Source of the DNA: an uncultured SAR86 cluster bacterium
GTDB taxonomy: Bacteria; Pseudomonadota; Gammaproteobacteria; Magnimaribacterales; D2472
Assembly: GCA_902557705.1 (NCBI GenBank)
Contig: CACEBI010000004.1
Location: forward strand, 25,371-89,370
Length of the DNA stretch: 64,000 bases
Direction of reading: 5' to 3'
The notes below the pieces were generated by a model. It saw nothing but the letters and a program-made list of their open reading frames with translations, had not been told where the DNA came from and did no database searches. Positions 8,870 to 17,492 of the stretch are shown here, in pieces (position 1 is the stretch's first letter; each line of letters opens with the position of its first letter). Made by a program: the position numbers and the translations under genes.

Positions 8870-9319
8870 TTATCCTGAGATTCTTTTTGGAGTTTTAATC
8901 TCAATAGTCCTTGGTTTTTTTTCATCAGGAATTATCTTTTCAAGATTAATGGTTAATAATCCATTAATAAGATCGGCTCCCTGGACAACCACATCATTAG
9001 AGAGTGTAAATTGCTGTTTAAAAGCTCTTTGAGCAATCCCTTGGTAGACCACCTCATTATTATCATTTACAACTTCAGTACCTGGACCATCATAGCTAAC
9101 CGACAAAACTCCATCAGCTAATTCAATGTTAATGTCTTTTTTTGTAAGACCTGCAACAGCTATTTCTATAGCAAAATGATTGCCATCTTTTCTAATATTG
9201 TATGGTGGATAACTTGAAGATCTATCAGAGGCTTCTGAAAGTCTTTGTAATCTATCAAACAATGGTTCAAATCCTAAAACACGAGTAGTGAAAAACGGAT
9301 CAGTAAAATTAAGTATCAT
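8870..9319 (-). CDS. Small heat-shock protein, Hsp20/IbpA family
   Basis: A 149-residue holdase chaperone. The N-terminus FFTTRVLGFEPLFDRL resembles the IbpA/B arm, the alpha-crystallin domain covers about residues 38-130 (IAVAGLTKKDINIEL, then GIAQRAFKQQFTLS), and the C-terminal tail contains the IEI motif for oligomer contacts. A strong AGGAGG ribosome site lies 5 bases before the ATG. Upstream are a sigma-32-like promoter and a structured leader. The gene is monocistronic because a terminator follows. Confidence 0.93.
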   Translation of the reverse strand: MILNFTDPFFTTRVLGFEPLFDRLQRLSEASDRSSSYPPYNIRKDGNHFAIEIAVAGLTKKDINIELADGVLSVSYDGPGTEVVNDNNEVVYQGIAQRAFKQQFTLSNDVVVQGADLINGLLTINLEKIIPDEKKPRTIEIKTPKRISG

Positions 9320-9324
9320 AATAG

Positions 9325-9400
9325 TCCTCCTTTTAGCGACTAAAATTAATGCACCCCGAAGGCATGCTTGTTAATATTTGGAGACCCAATTGGCATCTCC
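9325..9400 (-). promoter_or_regulatory. Structured 5' leader of hsp20, possible RNA thermometer
   Basis: The minus-strand leader holds three hairpins in about 75 bases: GGAGA/TCTCC around a CCAATTGG core (9380-9400), a stem with a TTCG loop (9351-9367) and TTTTAG-TCG-CTAAAA (9331-9345) abutting the ribosome site. TAGTC in the last stem can alternatively pair with GACTA after the ribosome site, placing AGGAGG in a closed loop. The layout resembles heat-responsive leaders of hsp20 genes, but no ROSE-type pairing with the ribosome site is obvious, so this is a candidate only. Confidence 0.4.
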
Positions 9401-9410
9401 TCTAACTAAT

Positions 9411-9437
9411 ATTTATGGCTAATATGAGATTTTTCAA
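9411..9437 (-). promoter_or_regulatory. Sigma-32-like promoter of hsp20
   Basis: On the minus strand TTGAAA (plus 9432-9437) is separated by 13 bases from CCATAAAT (plus 9411-9418). This is close to the RpoH pattern CTTGAA-N13-15-CCCCAT. The position, about 90 bases before the start codon, fits a leader long enough for the hairpins seen. Confidence 0.5.
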
Positions 9438-9501
9438 TAATTTTTACGTATTTTTTTCTAATTGCATAGAACTTTAATAAGTGTATATTGTCTTAATAGT
9501 T

Positions 9502-9897
9502 ATGAAGAAATTATTAATTTTTATTGCACTAATCAATATATCTGATATTTCAGCAAGCAATGAGATTGTTTTCAATAAAGGGGATCAATGGGTTCTTGAG
9601 GCTAGAAGTAATAGACTATCATCTGATAGCAAAGTTTTGTACCACATGCCAAGCGATGCATACCATACTTACTACGCAAGAGAGTTTGGAGATTGGGATA
9701 CTTTTTCCATAGTTGACTCAAGAGATATTGAAAGATTGAGTACGGGCGATGTTATTCAAATTATTAAATCTGAATACAACGAAAAGGTCTATAAAGTTAA
9801 ACTCCTTTCTGGATTTAATAAAGATAGAAATTTTTATGTAATTGCAGAAGACCTTTTAAATTATTACAAGCCATCACAGGAGCAAATAAATGAATAA
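9502..9897 (+). CDS. Secreted protein of unknown function (131 aa)
   Basis: The frame opens at a GTG at 9481, but the ATG at 9502 starts a normal signal peptide (MKKLLIFIALI, cleavage near ISAS), so I use it. The mature part is a small beta-rich domain with no cysteines and conserved-looking aromatic segments (AYHTYYAREFGDWDTF). I do not recognise a family. It overlaps the start of the following lipoprotein gene by 8 bases, so the two are probably made together and may work together in the envelope. Confidence 0.65.
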   Translation: MKKLLIFIALINISDISASNEIVFNKGDQWVLEARSNRLSSDSKVLYHMPSDAYHTYYAREFGDWDTFSIVDSRDIERLSTGDVIQIIKSEYNEKVYKVKLLSGFNKDRNFYVIAEDLLNYYKPSQEQINE

Positions 9898-10348
9898 AAA
9901 TCTAGTTGCATGTTTTTTACTATTAAGTGCAGTAAGTTGTGTTAATTACTCTTATACTCCAGACGTTGTTTCACGTTCAGATGCACAAAAACAACAATAT
10001 GTTGTTCTTGGAACTATAAAAGATATAACAACTGTTACTATTGAAGGCGATAGGGAGGCTGGCGCTGCAGCTGGAGCTCTTATCGGAGGTGTCGCAGGAA
10101 AAAATGTTACTGAATCTGAAACTGAATCTGATATAGCATCTTTGGTGGGAGGCCTTGTTGGCTCGGCAGTTGGATCTAAGGTAGGCTCAAATCTTACAAA
10201 AAAAGATGGTATTGAATTATTAATTGAGACAGACGCAGGAAAGCTAATTTCAATTATTCAAGAAATAAGTTCATACAATTATTCAAAAAACCAAAGAGTA
10301 AGAATTATCAAGAGGAATGGCAAATCCAGGGTAGTTCCTTTTGAATAA
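9890..10348 (+). CDS. Glycine-zipper outer-membrane lipoprotein (SlyB/Pcp-like)
   Basis: A 152-residue protein with a lipoprotein-type signal ending at Cys17 (LLLSAVSC). The middle has two glycine-zipper helices, AGAAAGALIGGVAG and VGGLVGSAVGSKVGS, as in the SlyB/17-kDa antigen family, followed by a basic beta-strand C-terminus (NQRVRIIKRNGKSRVV). Proteins of this family sit in the outer membrane and affect envelope stability. It is translationally coupled to the gene before it, and recX begins right after its stop. Confidence 0.75.
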   Translation: MNKNLVACFLLLSAVSCVNYSYTPDVVSRSDAQKQQYVVLGTIKDITTVTIEGDREAGAAAGALIGGVAGKNVTESETESDIASLVGGLVGSAVGSKVGSNLTKKDGIELLIETDAGKLISIIQEISSYNYSKNQRVRIIKRNGKSRVVPFE

Positions 10349-10789
10349 ATGAATGATTATGCTTATAAAGCCATTTATAACAAAGCATTAGATATTATAT
10401 CTAGAAGAGAACATTCGCAAAAAGAGCTATCAGATAAGCTTATTAAAAAATTTAATATTCCAGAGTTAGTTGACTCAGTAATACATGGTCTTCTTGAGAA
10501 AAACCTTTTAGATGATTATCGCTACTCAGAGTCTTATGTTGTTGCAAGAAAAAGAAAAGGTTTTGGTCCAAAAAAAATTGGATATGAATTAGTCTCCAGA
10601 GGTGTTAATGAAAACACAGCATCAGAAGTAATTGATGCTGAAGGTGGCTGGAATGAAGCTGCTTTAAAAGCTTTTAATAAAAAGTTTAAAGCGGGCATAG
10701 GTGAAGATTTTAAGGAACAAAACAAGCAAAAGGTTTTTTTGCAAAATAGAGGCTTTAGTTTTCAAGAAATTGACTCAGTTTTTAACTAG
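10349..10789 (+). CDS. recX: Regulatory protein RecX
   Basis: A 146-residue helical protein of RecX length, which would inhibit RecA filament growth. The N-terminal repeat has the family pattern ALDIISRREHSQKELSDKL, and the middle one has YRYSESYVVARKRKGFGPKKI, matching the conserved RYAESFVRSR-x-GxGPxRI signature. It starts at the base after the lipoprotein stop codon. In most bacteria recX follows recA; here it precedes dnaX instead. Confidence 0.88.
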   Translation: MNDYAYKAIYNKALDIISRREHSQKELSDKLIKKFNIPELVDSVIHGLLEKNLLDDYRYSESYVVARKRKGFGPKKIGYELVSRGVNENTASEVIDAEGGWNEAALKAFNKKFKAGIGEDFKEQNKQKVFLQNRGFSFQEIDSVFN

Positions 10790-10810
10790 CTCATGTTATG
10801 ATTTATCGCT

Positions 10811-12403
10811 ATGTCATACGAGGTTTTAGCTAGAAAATATAGACCATCAAGCTTTGAGGAGGTTGTTGGCCAAGAACACGTAATTCAAGCATTATCAAAC
10901 AGTATCCTTCAGGATAGAATTCACCAAGCTTTCATTTTTTCAGGCACTAGAGGTGTTGGAAAGACAACTCTTGGAAGAATTCTTGCTAAATGTCTTAACT
11001 GCACTTCATCAGATAAACCAGTTGCTGTCCCATGTAACGAATGTGTTAATTGTGAGGAAATTAAATTAGGAAGATCATTAGATTTTTATGAACAAGACGC
11101 TGCATCTCAAAGAGGTATAGATGCAATGAAAGAATTGCTTCAAACAGTTCCTCATTCTCCAGCGAATGGAAGATATAAAGTATATTTGCTTGATGAGGCA
11201 CATATGCTGACCACAGAGAGTTTTAATGCATTATTGAAAAACCTTGAAGAACCACCAAAACATGTTGTTTTTATCTTAGCTACAACAAATCCTGAAAAAC
11301 TTCCAAAAACAGTTCAATCCAGATGCCTACAGCTGAATTTAAAAACAGTTGGTGGAACGGTTTTATCAGAGCATTTACAAAAAATCTTAAAATCAGAGAA
11401 TATTAGTTATGATGAGGAGAGTGTTGATTTAATATCAGAGGCTGCCTCAGGATCAGTAAGAGATGCATTAACATTATTAGATCAAGCAATAGCTCATGGT
11501 AGCGGTATCCTTAAATCAAATAATGTTAAGGAATTACTAGGAACAATTGATAGCTCATTTTTAGTCACTATGGTTAATGCCATTATTGATGGAGATGGTG
11601 TGGGTGCATATGAGGCATTATCAAAAATAGAAGAGCTATCCCCAGAGTATGATGTAATATTAAAAAGTTTAATTTCAATTTTACATAAAACCTCTGTAGA
11701 AAAAGTTTTAAGCAATTCATCAGATCAAGATATTAAAAATTTAGCAGCAAATATTGATGATGAGTTTTGTCAGCTACTGTATGAGATTGCAATTAACTCA
11801 TACTCAAAATTTAATGCTCATCCTAGCCCTAAAGAGGCGTTAGAGGTTTGTATTTTAAGAATGTTGGCATTTAATCCTATACATAAAATTGATAACAAAA
11901 ATACTTCAAACGATACAGAAAAAAAAAATTTAAAAACACCTAAAATCGATACCCCTAAGACTTTAAAGAAAGATACAGAAAGTAAAAAAACTGAAACTGT
12001 TAATTCAAAAAATAAATGTAATTTAAAAAATAATAGTGACTGGCTAGAGCTCTTTGATTTGTTGTCTCTAAGTCCTTTTGCTAGAAATTATTTTGGAAAT
12101 CTTTCATTTTTATCATTTGAAGAATCTTTAATTACACTTGTGCAGCCTGAAGAGGAAAGTAATATTCCAGAAAATGTTTTTAAAGAGTTTCAAACCGTAT
12201 TAAATGCATATTATGGTTATGAAATAGAAGTTGAAATAAAACAAGGCGACAACAACAATTCTCCATTAAATCATAAAAAGAAAATTGAGTCTGATAGACA
12301 GTCTAAGGCAGAAAAAGATGTTTTGTCGGATCCATCAATTCAGAAGTTTCTTGATAAGTATGATGGTAACATTAAAGATGGATCAATTAAGCCAGTGAAC
12401 TAG
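10811..12403 (+). CDS. dnaX: DNA polymerase III subunits gamma/tau
   Basis: A 530-residue clamp-loader ATPase. Domain I has Walker A GTRGVGKTT (about residues 45-53), a four-Cys zinc module (about 64-79) and the DEAH Walker B (LLDEAHMLTTESFNALLKNLEEPP); the SRC sensor follows. Domain III ends near residue 365. A Lys/Asn/Thr-rich linker (about 366-415) leads to a tau-specific C-terminal domain (about 416-530), which binds the polymerase. A run of ten A at the start of the linker may generate a short gamma form. recR starts one base after the stop, and no ybaB lies between them. Confidence 0.95.
   Translation: MSYEVLARKYRPSSFEEVVGQEHVIQALSNSILQDRIHQAFIFSGTRGVGKTTLGRILAKCLNCTSSDKPVAVPCNECVNCEEIKLGRSLDFYEQDAASQRGIDAMKELLQTVPHSPANGRYKVYLLDEAHMLTTESFNALLKNLEEPPKHVVFILATTNPEKLPKTVQSRCLQLNLKTVGGTVLSEHLQKILKSENISYDEESVDLISEAASGSVRDALTLLDQAIAHGSGILKSNNVKELLGTIDSSFLVTMVNAIIDGDGVGAYEALSKIEELSPEYDVILKSLISILHKTSVEKVLSNSSDQDIKNLAANIDDEFCQLLYEIAINSYSKFNAHPSPKEALEVCILRMLAFNPIHKIDNKNTSNDTEKKNLKTPKIDTPKTLKKDTESKKTETVNSKNKCNLKNNSDWLELFDLLSLSPFARNYFGNLSFLSFEESLITLVQPEEESNIPENVFKEFQTVLNAYYGYEIEVEIKQGDNNNSPLNHKKKIESDRQSKAEKDVLSDPSIQKFLDKYDGNIKDGSIKPVN
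11918..11943 (+). other. Candidate slippage site in dnaX
   Basis: Codons 370-373 read GAA AAA AAA AAT, with ten A in a row at 11919-11928. Slippage into the -1 frame reaches TAA at 11941-11943 after five codons; the +1 frame reaches TAA at 11931-11933 after one. Both exits therefore cut the protein just after domain III, which is what a gamma product would be. Confidence 0.5.
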
Positions 12404-12404
12404 C

Positions 12405-13001
12405 ATGCATCAAGACCTTCTAAATGATTTAATTAATTCTTTAACAATACTTCCAGGTGTAGGAAAAAAATCAGCCCAGAGAATGGCACTTTATTTGTTA
12501 GATAAAAATAAAGATGGTGCAGGAATTCTAGCCAAAAATCTTGAGAAAGCCATTGATGAGATTGGTAGGTGCTCAAGATGCAGAATGCTAACATCCAATG
12601 ATCTTTGTAAGATTTGTTCAGATACTAGTAGAGATATGAATAGTATTTGCGTGGTTGAAAATCCATCTGATGTCTTAGCAATAGAATCAACAGGGGGTTT
12701 TAAAGGAAGATATTTTGTTTTACTTGGTAGATTATCACCAATTGAAGGAATTAGTCCGGATGATCTGGGCATTAACGATTTTTTAAAACTCATAAAGATT
12801 GAGAATATTAAGGAGGTTATATTAGCAACCAGCTCCACTGTTGAAGGGGATGCTACAGCAATATATATTAAAGATCATATCAAGGATATTAAAGTATCAA
12901 GGATTTCTTATGGGATTCCAATTGGAGGTGAATTGGAATATGTTGATGGAAATACAATAGCAAGAGCTATTCAAGGGAGAACTGAAATAAATGTCGATTA
13001 A
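12405..13001 (+). CDS. recR: Recombination mediator RecR
   Basis: A 198-residue protein of normal RecR length that acts with RecO/RecF to load RecA at gaps. It has an N-terminal helix-hairpin-helix ([18 protein letters not shown]), a four-cysteine zinc site at Cys56, Cys59, Cys68 and Cys71, and a Toprim domain ([15 protein letters not shown]) with the GEATAIY-like GDATAIYI segment. It lies in the dnaX-recR block and overlaps dcd by 11 bases. Confidence 0.95.
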   Translation: MHQDLLNDLINSLTILPGVGKKSAQRMALYLLDKNKDGAGILAKNLEKAIDEIGRCSRCRMLTSNDLCKICSDTSRDMNSICVVENPSDVLAIESTGGFKGRYFVLLGRLSPIEGISPDDLGINDFLKLIKIENIKEVILATSSTVEGDATAIYIKDHIKDIKVSRISYGIPIGGELEYVDGNTIARAIQGRTEINVD

Positions 13002-13560
13002 ATCAGATAAATGGATAACAGAAATGTCTAAGACCCAGTCAATGATTGAACCTTTTTCGGAGAATCAAGTAAGACTCGATAAAGATGGTGAAAAGTTGAT
13101 TTCATATGGCGTGTCTAGTTATGGCTATGATGTTAGATGTTCAAATGAATTTAAAGTCTTTACCAATATTCATTCAGCAATTGTAGACCCTAAATCTTTT
13201 GATGAAAAAAGCTTTGTCGACATTGAATCAGATATTTGTGTCATACCACCCAATTCTTTTGCATTAGCAAGGACAGTTGAGTATTTTAAGATTCCAAGGA
13301 ATGTTTTGACTGTTTGTCTTGGAAAATCAACTTATGCTAGATGTGGAATCATTGTTAATGTTACTCCTTTAGAACCAGAATGGGAGGGACATGTTACCCT
13401 TGAATTTTCTAATACAACAAATTTACCTGCAAAGATTTATGCTGGAGAGGGTGTAGCCCAAATGCTCTTTTTTGAATCTGATGAAGAGTGCAGCGTAAGT
13501 TATAAAGATAGAGGCGGAAAATATCAGGGTCAAACGGGAGTTACATTACCCAAAACTTAA
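12991..13560 (+). CDS. dcd: dCTP deaminase
   Basis: A 189-residue enzyme converting dCTP to dUTP, a step of dTTP synthesis. Family signatures are SSYGYDVRC (38-46, substrate loop), [13 protein letters not shown], the [10 protein letters not shown] strand with its catalytic Arg, and [14 protein letters not shown] with the catalytic Glu. The C-terminus [11 protein letters not shown] is the lid seen in the family. The start overlaps the recR end by 11 bases; the 3' end overlaps the convergent DUF3108 gene by 15 bases. Confidence 0.95.
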   Translation: MSIKSDKWITEMSKTQSMIEPFSENQVRLDKDGEKLISYGVSSYGYDVRCSNEFKVFTNIHSAIVDPKSFDEKSFVDIESDICVIPPNSFALARTVEYFKIPRNVLTVCLGKSTYARCGIIVNVTPLEPEWEGHVTLEFSNTTNLPAKIYAGEGVAQMLFFESDEECSVSYKDRGGKYQGQTGVTLPKT

Positions 13561-14232
13561 TAACTCTTTTAATTCAAGTTTTTGATACTCTTCCGGGCTT
13601 TCATCAATGACTTTATAAAACATATATGCAAGTTCTGGAATTAGATAGTATGTCGTGATTCTATTATCCGACTCTCTAAATCTTTTCAGAATAACACAGT
13701 CATAGTTTTTATCTTGCAGTGTGCATATAGCTTCACCATCTAATTCATAAAAGTTTTCTTGGATTTCACCCGTCTCCATCTTTATTAAATTTATGTAAAA
13801 CTTTTTCATTCCACTAATCAAATTTAGCCTAATTTGGATTTGGGCATTCAATGGGTCTGTTAAAAAAGCAGTCTGATTGAGAGAGGCCACCCAAGAGTCT
13901 CTTCCAGAAGAATTTATTTTTAAATTATCATAGTCATAAGAGATTTTTTGATCTCTATCAACGGACTTAGGTCTTATTTTGACTTCATAATTTTTAGATA
14001 TTATTTTGGAATCTTTTATTTCAAAGATTGATTCAAAATTCATGGACACAATTAATAGTGTGTTTGCATTAAATTTAAAAATGAAATCGTCATTATTTGA
14101 TTTTTTTAGCTCTCTAATTCCAGTAATAGAAAAGTCGTCTCGTTCAAATTTATATTTAGCTTTATATTCGGGTATAACCGAAGAACTCAGGTTTATAGTA
14201 AATATAATTAATAATAGCGTTCTAAATATCAT
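13546..14232 (-). CDS. DUF3108 periplasmic protein
   Basis: A 228-residue protein with a signal peptide (about 1-17). The mature part is a beta-rich lipocalin-like fold with the DUF3108 pattern: [22 protein letters not shown] at the front, a central YDYDNLKI strand, and a C-terminal [18 protein letters not shown]. Function is not established. It follows purN with an 11-base overlap; purM-purN-DUF3108 is a recurrent order in gammaproteobacteria, which supports the call. Confidence 0.75.
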   Translation of the reverse strand: MIFRTLLLIIFTINLSSSVIPEYKAKYKFERDDFSITGIRELKKSNNDDFIFKFNANTLLIVSMNFESIFEIKDSKIISKNYEVKIRPKSVDRDQKISYDYDNLKINSSGRDSWVASLNQTAFLTDPLNAQIQIRLNLISGMKKFYINLIKMETGEIQENFYELDGEAICTLQDKNYDCVILKRFRESDNRITTYYLIPELAYMFYKVIDESPEEYQKLELKELLSFG

Positions 14233-14869
14233 ATTTTTTATATATGTGCGTATTTTCTAAAGATAGATTTTTAAATATAACTTCATTTGAATAAATATTA
14301 ATTTGATTATCGCAGATGTATTTAATAATTTCAGGATAAAGTTCATGTTCAAGTCTATGAATTCTCTCTATTAAATTATCAATATCATCATCTTCTGATG
14401 TCATAATCTCTCCTTGCGCAATTACTGGACCACCATCAAGCTGAGATGAAACGAAGTGAATTGTTATGCCATGAGTCATATCTTTGTTATCTATAACTTG
14501 TTGATGAGTATTCAGACCTGGATATTTTGGTAGCAGAGACGGATGAATATTTATTATTTGTCCATAGAAATTTTTTGTGATTTTTTCTGTAAGTATTCTC
14601 ATGAAACCAGCCAACACTATTAAATCAGCATTTTGATCTTTTAAAATTTTATAAAGATCATTATCAAATAAGTCTCTTGATTGATATTCTTTGTGATCGA
14701 TAACAAGAGTTTTAATACCAGCAGATTTTGCTCTTTCAAGGCCATAGGCTTTAGGGTTATTTGAAATTACACATACAATTTCTGCATGAATATATTTTGA
14801 TTTGCAATTATCTATGATGGCCTGAAGATTAGAGCCACTTCCAGAAATTAAGACAACAATTTTTTTCAT
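14222..14869 (-). CDS. purN: Phosphoribosylglycinamide formyltransferase
   Basis: A 215-residue enzyme for the third step of purine synthesis: transfer of formyl from 10-formyl-THF to GAR. It starts with the phosphate loop VVLISGSGSNLQAIID, and carries the catalytic Asn and His in IINIHPSLLPKYPG and the Asp in SSQLDGGPVIAQG. It follows purM by 3 bases and overlaps DUF3108, so all three are one transcription unit. Confidence 0.95.
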   Translation of the reverse strand: MKKIVVLISGSGSNLQAIIDNCKSKYIHAEIVCVISNNPKAYGLERAKSAGIKTLVIDHKEYQSRDLFDNDLYKILKDQNADLIVLAGFMRILTEKITKNFYGQIINIHPSLLPKYPGLNTHQQVIDNKDMTHGITIHFVSSQLDGGPVIAQGEIMTSEDDDIDNLIERIHRLEHELYPEIIKYICDNQINIYSNEVIFKNLSLENTHIYKKYDI

Positions 14870-14872
14870 AGA

Positions 14873-15901
14873 TTATGAATAAATTACCGATTCACCATCT
14901 TTTTTTATAACTTTACCAATATCAAAACATTCAAAGGCATTGTTTTTAATTTCTGATTTTACATTTTCTGAAATATCCTCATTAACCACAAGTACCATCC
15001 CTATGCCGCAATTAAAAATTCTTAACATATCATCTTGTGTAATACTGCCATTATTCTGTAGCCATCTAAAAATTTCAGGTAATTGCCAAGAATCTAAATA
15101 TATTTCAACTGCTAAATGTTTTGGTAATGATCTAGGTATATTTTCTGTTAACCCTCCGCCTGTAATATGCGCCATCCCATTTATTTTAAATTGATTAATT
15201 AACTGCATAATTAAATTAGGGTAAAGATGAGTTGGTTTTAAAGCTAATTCAGTTATTTTGTTCAGATCATTTTCTTTCATAGACGATTCTTTAATTATTT
15301 TTCTGATGAGAGAAAATCCATTTGAATGAGGTCCGCTTGATTCAATACCAATTAGAACATTGCCTTCTTCTATAGTATTACCGGTGATAATATTATCTTT
15401 CTCAACACATCCAACTGAAAATCCAGCTAAATCAAAGTTTTTACCAACATAGTGACCTGGCATTTCAGCAGTTTCGCCTCCAAGTAGAGCGCAATCAGAA
15501 TTTTTGCAAGCATCTGCAATACTTTTAATAATTCTTGATGCCTCATTCACTTCAAGCTTTGAAGAAGCAAAGTAGTCTAAGAAAAATAGAGGCTTAGCTC
15601 CACAAACAATAAGATCATTTACACACATTGCTACGAGGTCTTGACCAATACCATCAACTTGATTAAATTCTTGCGCTAGAGCAACTTTTGTACCAACTCC
15701 ATCTGTGCAAGCAACTAATACAGGCTCATTATAATTCTTGCCTAACTCATACATACCCGCAAAGCCACCAATATTACCTAGGACATTTTTGTTGTGAGAG
15801 GAGGCTACATCCTTTTTAATTTTATCGACTAAATCATTTCCGGCATCAATATCAACACCAGCTAACTTATATGGATCATTTTCTATAATTTCTTTTGTCA
15901 T
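14873..15901 (-). CDS. purM: Phosphoribosylformylglycinamidine cyclo-ligase (AIR synthetase)
   Basis: A 342-residue enzyme that closes the imidazole ring of AIR using ATP. The N-terminus YKLAGVDIDAGNDLVDKI, the metal/ATP segment ACTDGVGTK, GGETAEMPG and the C-terminal ITGGGLTENIPR are all family signatures. Length is normal. It is divergent from the DUF2066 gene, with the two starts close together or overlapping, so both promoters must lie inside neighbouring coding sequence or in the 23 bases between the preferred starts. Confidence 0.95.
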   Translation of the reverse strand: MTKEIIENDPYKLAGVDIDAGNDLVDKIKKDVASSHNKNVLGNIGGFAGMYELGKNYNEPVLVACTDGVGTKVALAQEFNQVDGIGQDLVAMCVNDLIVCGAKPLFFLDYFASSKLEVNEASRIIKSIADACKNSDCALLGGETAEMPGHYVGKNFDLAGFSVGCVEKDNIITGNTIEEGNVLIGIESSGPHSNGFSLIRKIIKESSMKENDLNKITELALKPTHLYPNLIMQLINQFKINGMAHITGGGLTENIPRSLPKHLAVEIYLDSWQLPEIFRWLQNNGSITQDDMLRIFNCGIGMVLVVNEDISENVKSEIKNNAFECFDIGKVIKKDGESVIYS

Positions 15902-15924
15902 TTAGAATACTCAATGTGAGTCAA

Positions 15925-16944
15925 ATGCATAACAGCTTTATTAAACATTTTTTAGTAATACTTATTATCTTTTCTAATTACTCCTTTGGGAAGGAATTTG
16001 AAGAACTTTTTACTATTTATGTACCTATCAAAAATTCTAGCAAGATAGAGTCTTCAATTAATAAATCTTTTAATAATTTAGTTTTTAGAATTAGTGGCTC
16101 TAAATCACCATCAAACATCTGGAAAATAATAAACTCAGGATCATCCAGAAAAGATTTTATTCAAAGTTACTCAATTAAGAATATAAATATGAGTAGCTAT
16201 TTGGAAGTTAATTTTGATCAAGAATTAGTCATAAATAAGTTTAAAGAGTTATCAATTCCTATTGTTGGCTATTCGCGACCTGTAATATTTTTTTTAGTTA
16301 ATATAGAGTCTGGCTCTGAAGAGCCTTACTATGTTTCGCAAGAGTCAAACAATGAGATAGACGGCCTAATCAAAGAAACTTTAGCCGAACTATCAAATGA
16401 AAGAGGTTTATTCCTAGAATTACCTGTTTTAGATCTAGATGATCAAAGATATATATCTAACACTGATATCTTGTCATCACCAAAAGAGCATCTAATTTCA
16501 AAATATGATTTTGATGAATTAGTGGATGTAAAATTAACAAATTTGGGTTTAAATCAGTGGCTTTTCTCTGGTGATATAAAAGAAGATATTCTTGCAGAGA
16601 ATTATCTAGAAGATATCAAAAAGGCTTTAACTGATTATGTTGAATCTAAGATTCAATCAATTTATAAAAATTTGATTGTTGATACTTCTAAAACTCTATT
16701 GCTTGATGTGACCATAGAAGGTATAAATTCTTATGAGGAGTATGAGATTTCAAAAGATAAGTTATCTAAAATTATTGCTATCTCAAATTTAGAAATACTT
16801 AATTTAAATAATAATACTATTTCATACCAAATTAGTCTTATGGGTAACTTTGATACCTTTAAAAATACTATTGAAAATAATACTTTTTTTGAAATTATGG
16901 CTGAAAATTCTAACCAAAGTTTAAGTTTAAGGTTTGTAAAATGA
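15925..16944 (+). CDS. DUF2066 domain protein, secreted
   Basis: The frame is open from 15895, which would overlap the purM start, but the ATG at 15925 begins a clean signal peptide (basic start, hydrophobic FLVILIIFSNYSFG), so I prefer it (339 aa). The mature protein has the DUF2066 pattern of a beta-rich N-terminal part (LVFRISGSKSP) and a long acidic middle (SNERGLFLELPVLDLDD). Function unknown. The order purM / DUF2066 / CDP-alcohol transferase / hda recurs in gammaproteobacteria, and this gene overlaps the next by 4 bases. Confidence 0.75.
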   Translation: MHNSFIKHFLVILIIFSNYSFGKEFEELFTIYVPIKNSSKIESSINKSFNNLVFRISGSKSPSNIWKIINSGSSRKDFIQSYSIKNINMSSYLEVNFDQELVINKFKELSIPIVGYSRPVIFFLVNIESGSEEPYYVSQESNNEIDGLIKETLAELSNERGLFLELPVLDLDDQRYISNTDILSSPKEHLISKYDFDELVDVKLTNLGLNQWLFSGDIKEDILAENYLEDIKKALTDYVESKIQSIYKNLIVDTSKTLLLDVTIEGINSYEEYEISKDKLSKIIAISNLEILNLNNNTISYQISLMGNFDTFKNTIENNTFFEIMAENSNQSLSLRFVK

Positions 16945-17492
16945 GCAAGTATTTTATTTTTATTCCAAATTTATTATCCATAATAAGAATTGGTCTTGTT
17001 TATCCTATTTTAAATAATATTTTTATTGGTAATTTTATAATCAGTCTGGGTTATTTTTTGATTGCATCTTTAACAGATGCGCTTGATGGTTTTCTTGCAA
17101 GAAAGATGAGGTGGCAAACTTATCTTGGGACTATCTTAGACCCAATAGCAGATAAGCTGCTTTTATCGGGTACTATTTTTATCTTATGGCTTAATTCATA
17201 CATACCTCTCTATATATTTGTTATTTTTATTGGAAGAGATGTTGCTATTTTATTAGGGGCTGCAGTTCATATGACACTAATGGAGTCTGAAACCCCATTG
17301 CCGAATATTCTTGGAAAAATTACTACAGGCCTTCAAATCGCCTATATTGTTGTTATATTATTTTTTCAAATATTTGAGATTAATCTTTCATTAATATTGC
17401 TCGATGTATTTATTATCATAGTCACCTTATTAAGCTTAATTGTATATTCTAGAAACTGGTTGCTAGATATTAATAAGTATCATAATGAATAA
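16941..17492 (+). CDS. CDP-alcohol phosphatidyltransferase family protein
   Basis: A 183-residue membrane enzyme that would transfer a phosphatidyl group from CDP-diacylglycerol to an alcohol. The full catalytic motif DG-x2-AR-x8-G-x3-D-x3-D is present: Asp49-Gly50, Ala53-Arg54, Gly63, Asp67, Asp71. Around it are five to six hydrophobic helices. It resembles PgsA, but the acceptor cannot be fixed from the sequence and a second PgsA may exist elsewhere. It overlaps both neighbours by 4-8 bases (DUF2066 upstream, hda downstream). Confidence 0.85.
   Translation: MSKYFIFIPNLLSIIRIGLVYPILNNIFIGNFIISLGYFLIASLTDALDGFLARKMRWQTYLGTILDPIADKLLLSGTIFILWLNSYIPLYIFVIFIGRDVAILLGAAVHMTLMESETPLPNILGKITTGLQIAYIVVILFFQIFEINLSLILLDVFIIIVTLLSLIVYSRNWLLDINKYHNE

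Noticed and set aside
9325..9345. A classical ROSE element before hsp20
   Set aside because: A TCGCT motif is present near the ribosome site, but its pairing with AGGAGG does not form the standard ROSE hairpin; only a general structured leader is claimed.
12491..12838. 115-aa minus-strand frame inside recR
   Set aside because: Full overlap with a confidently assigned gene, no ribosome site and Leu/Ser-rich composition typical of an antisense shadow.
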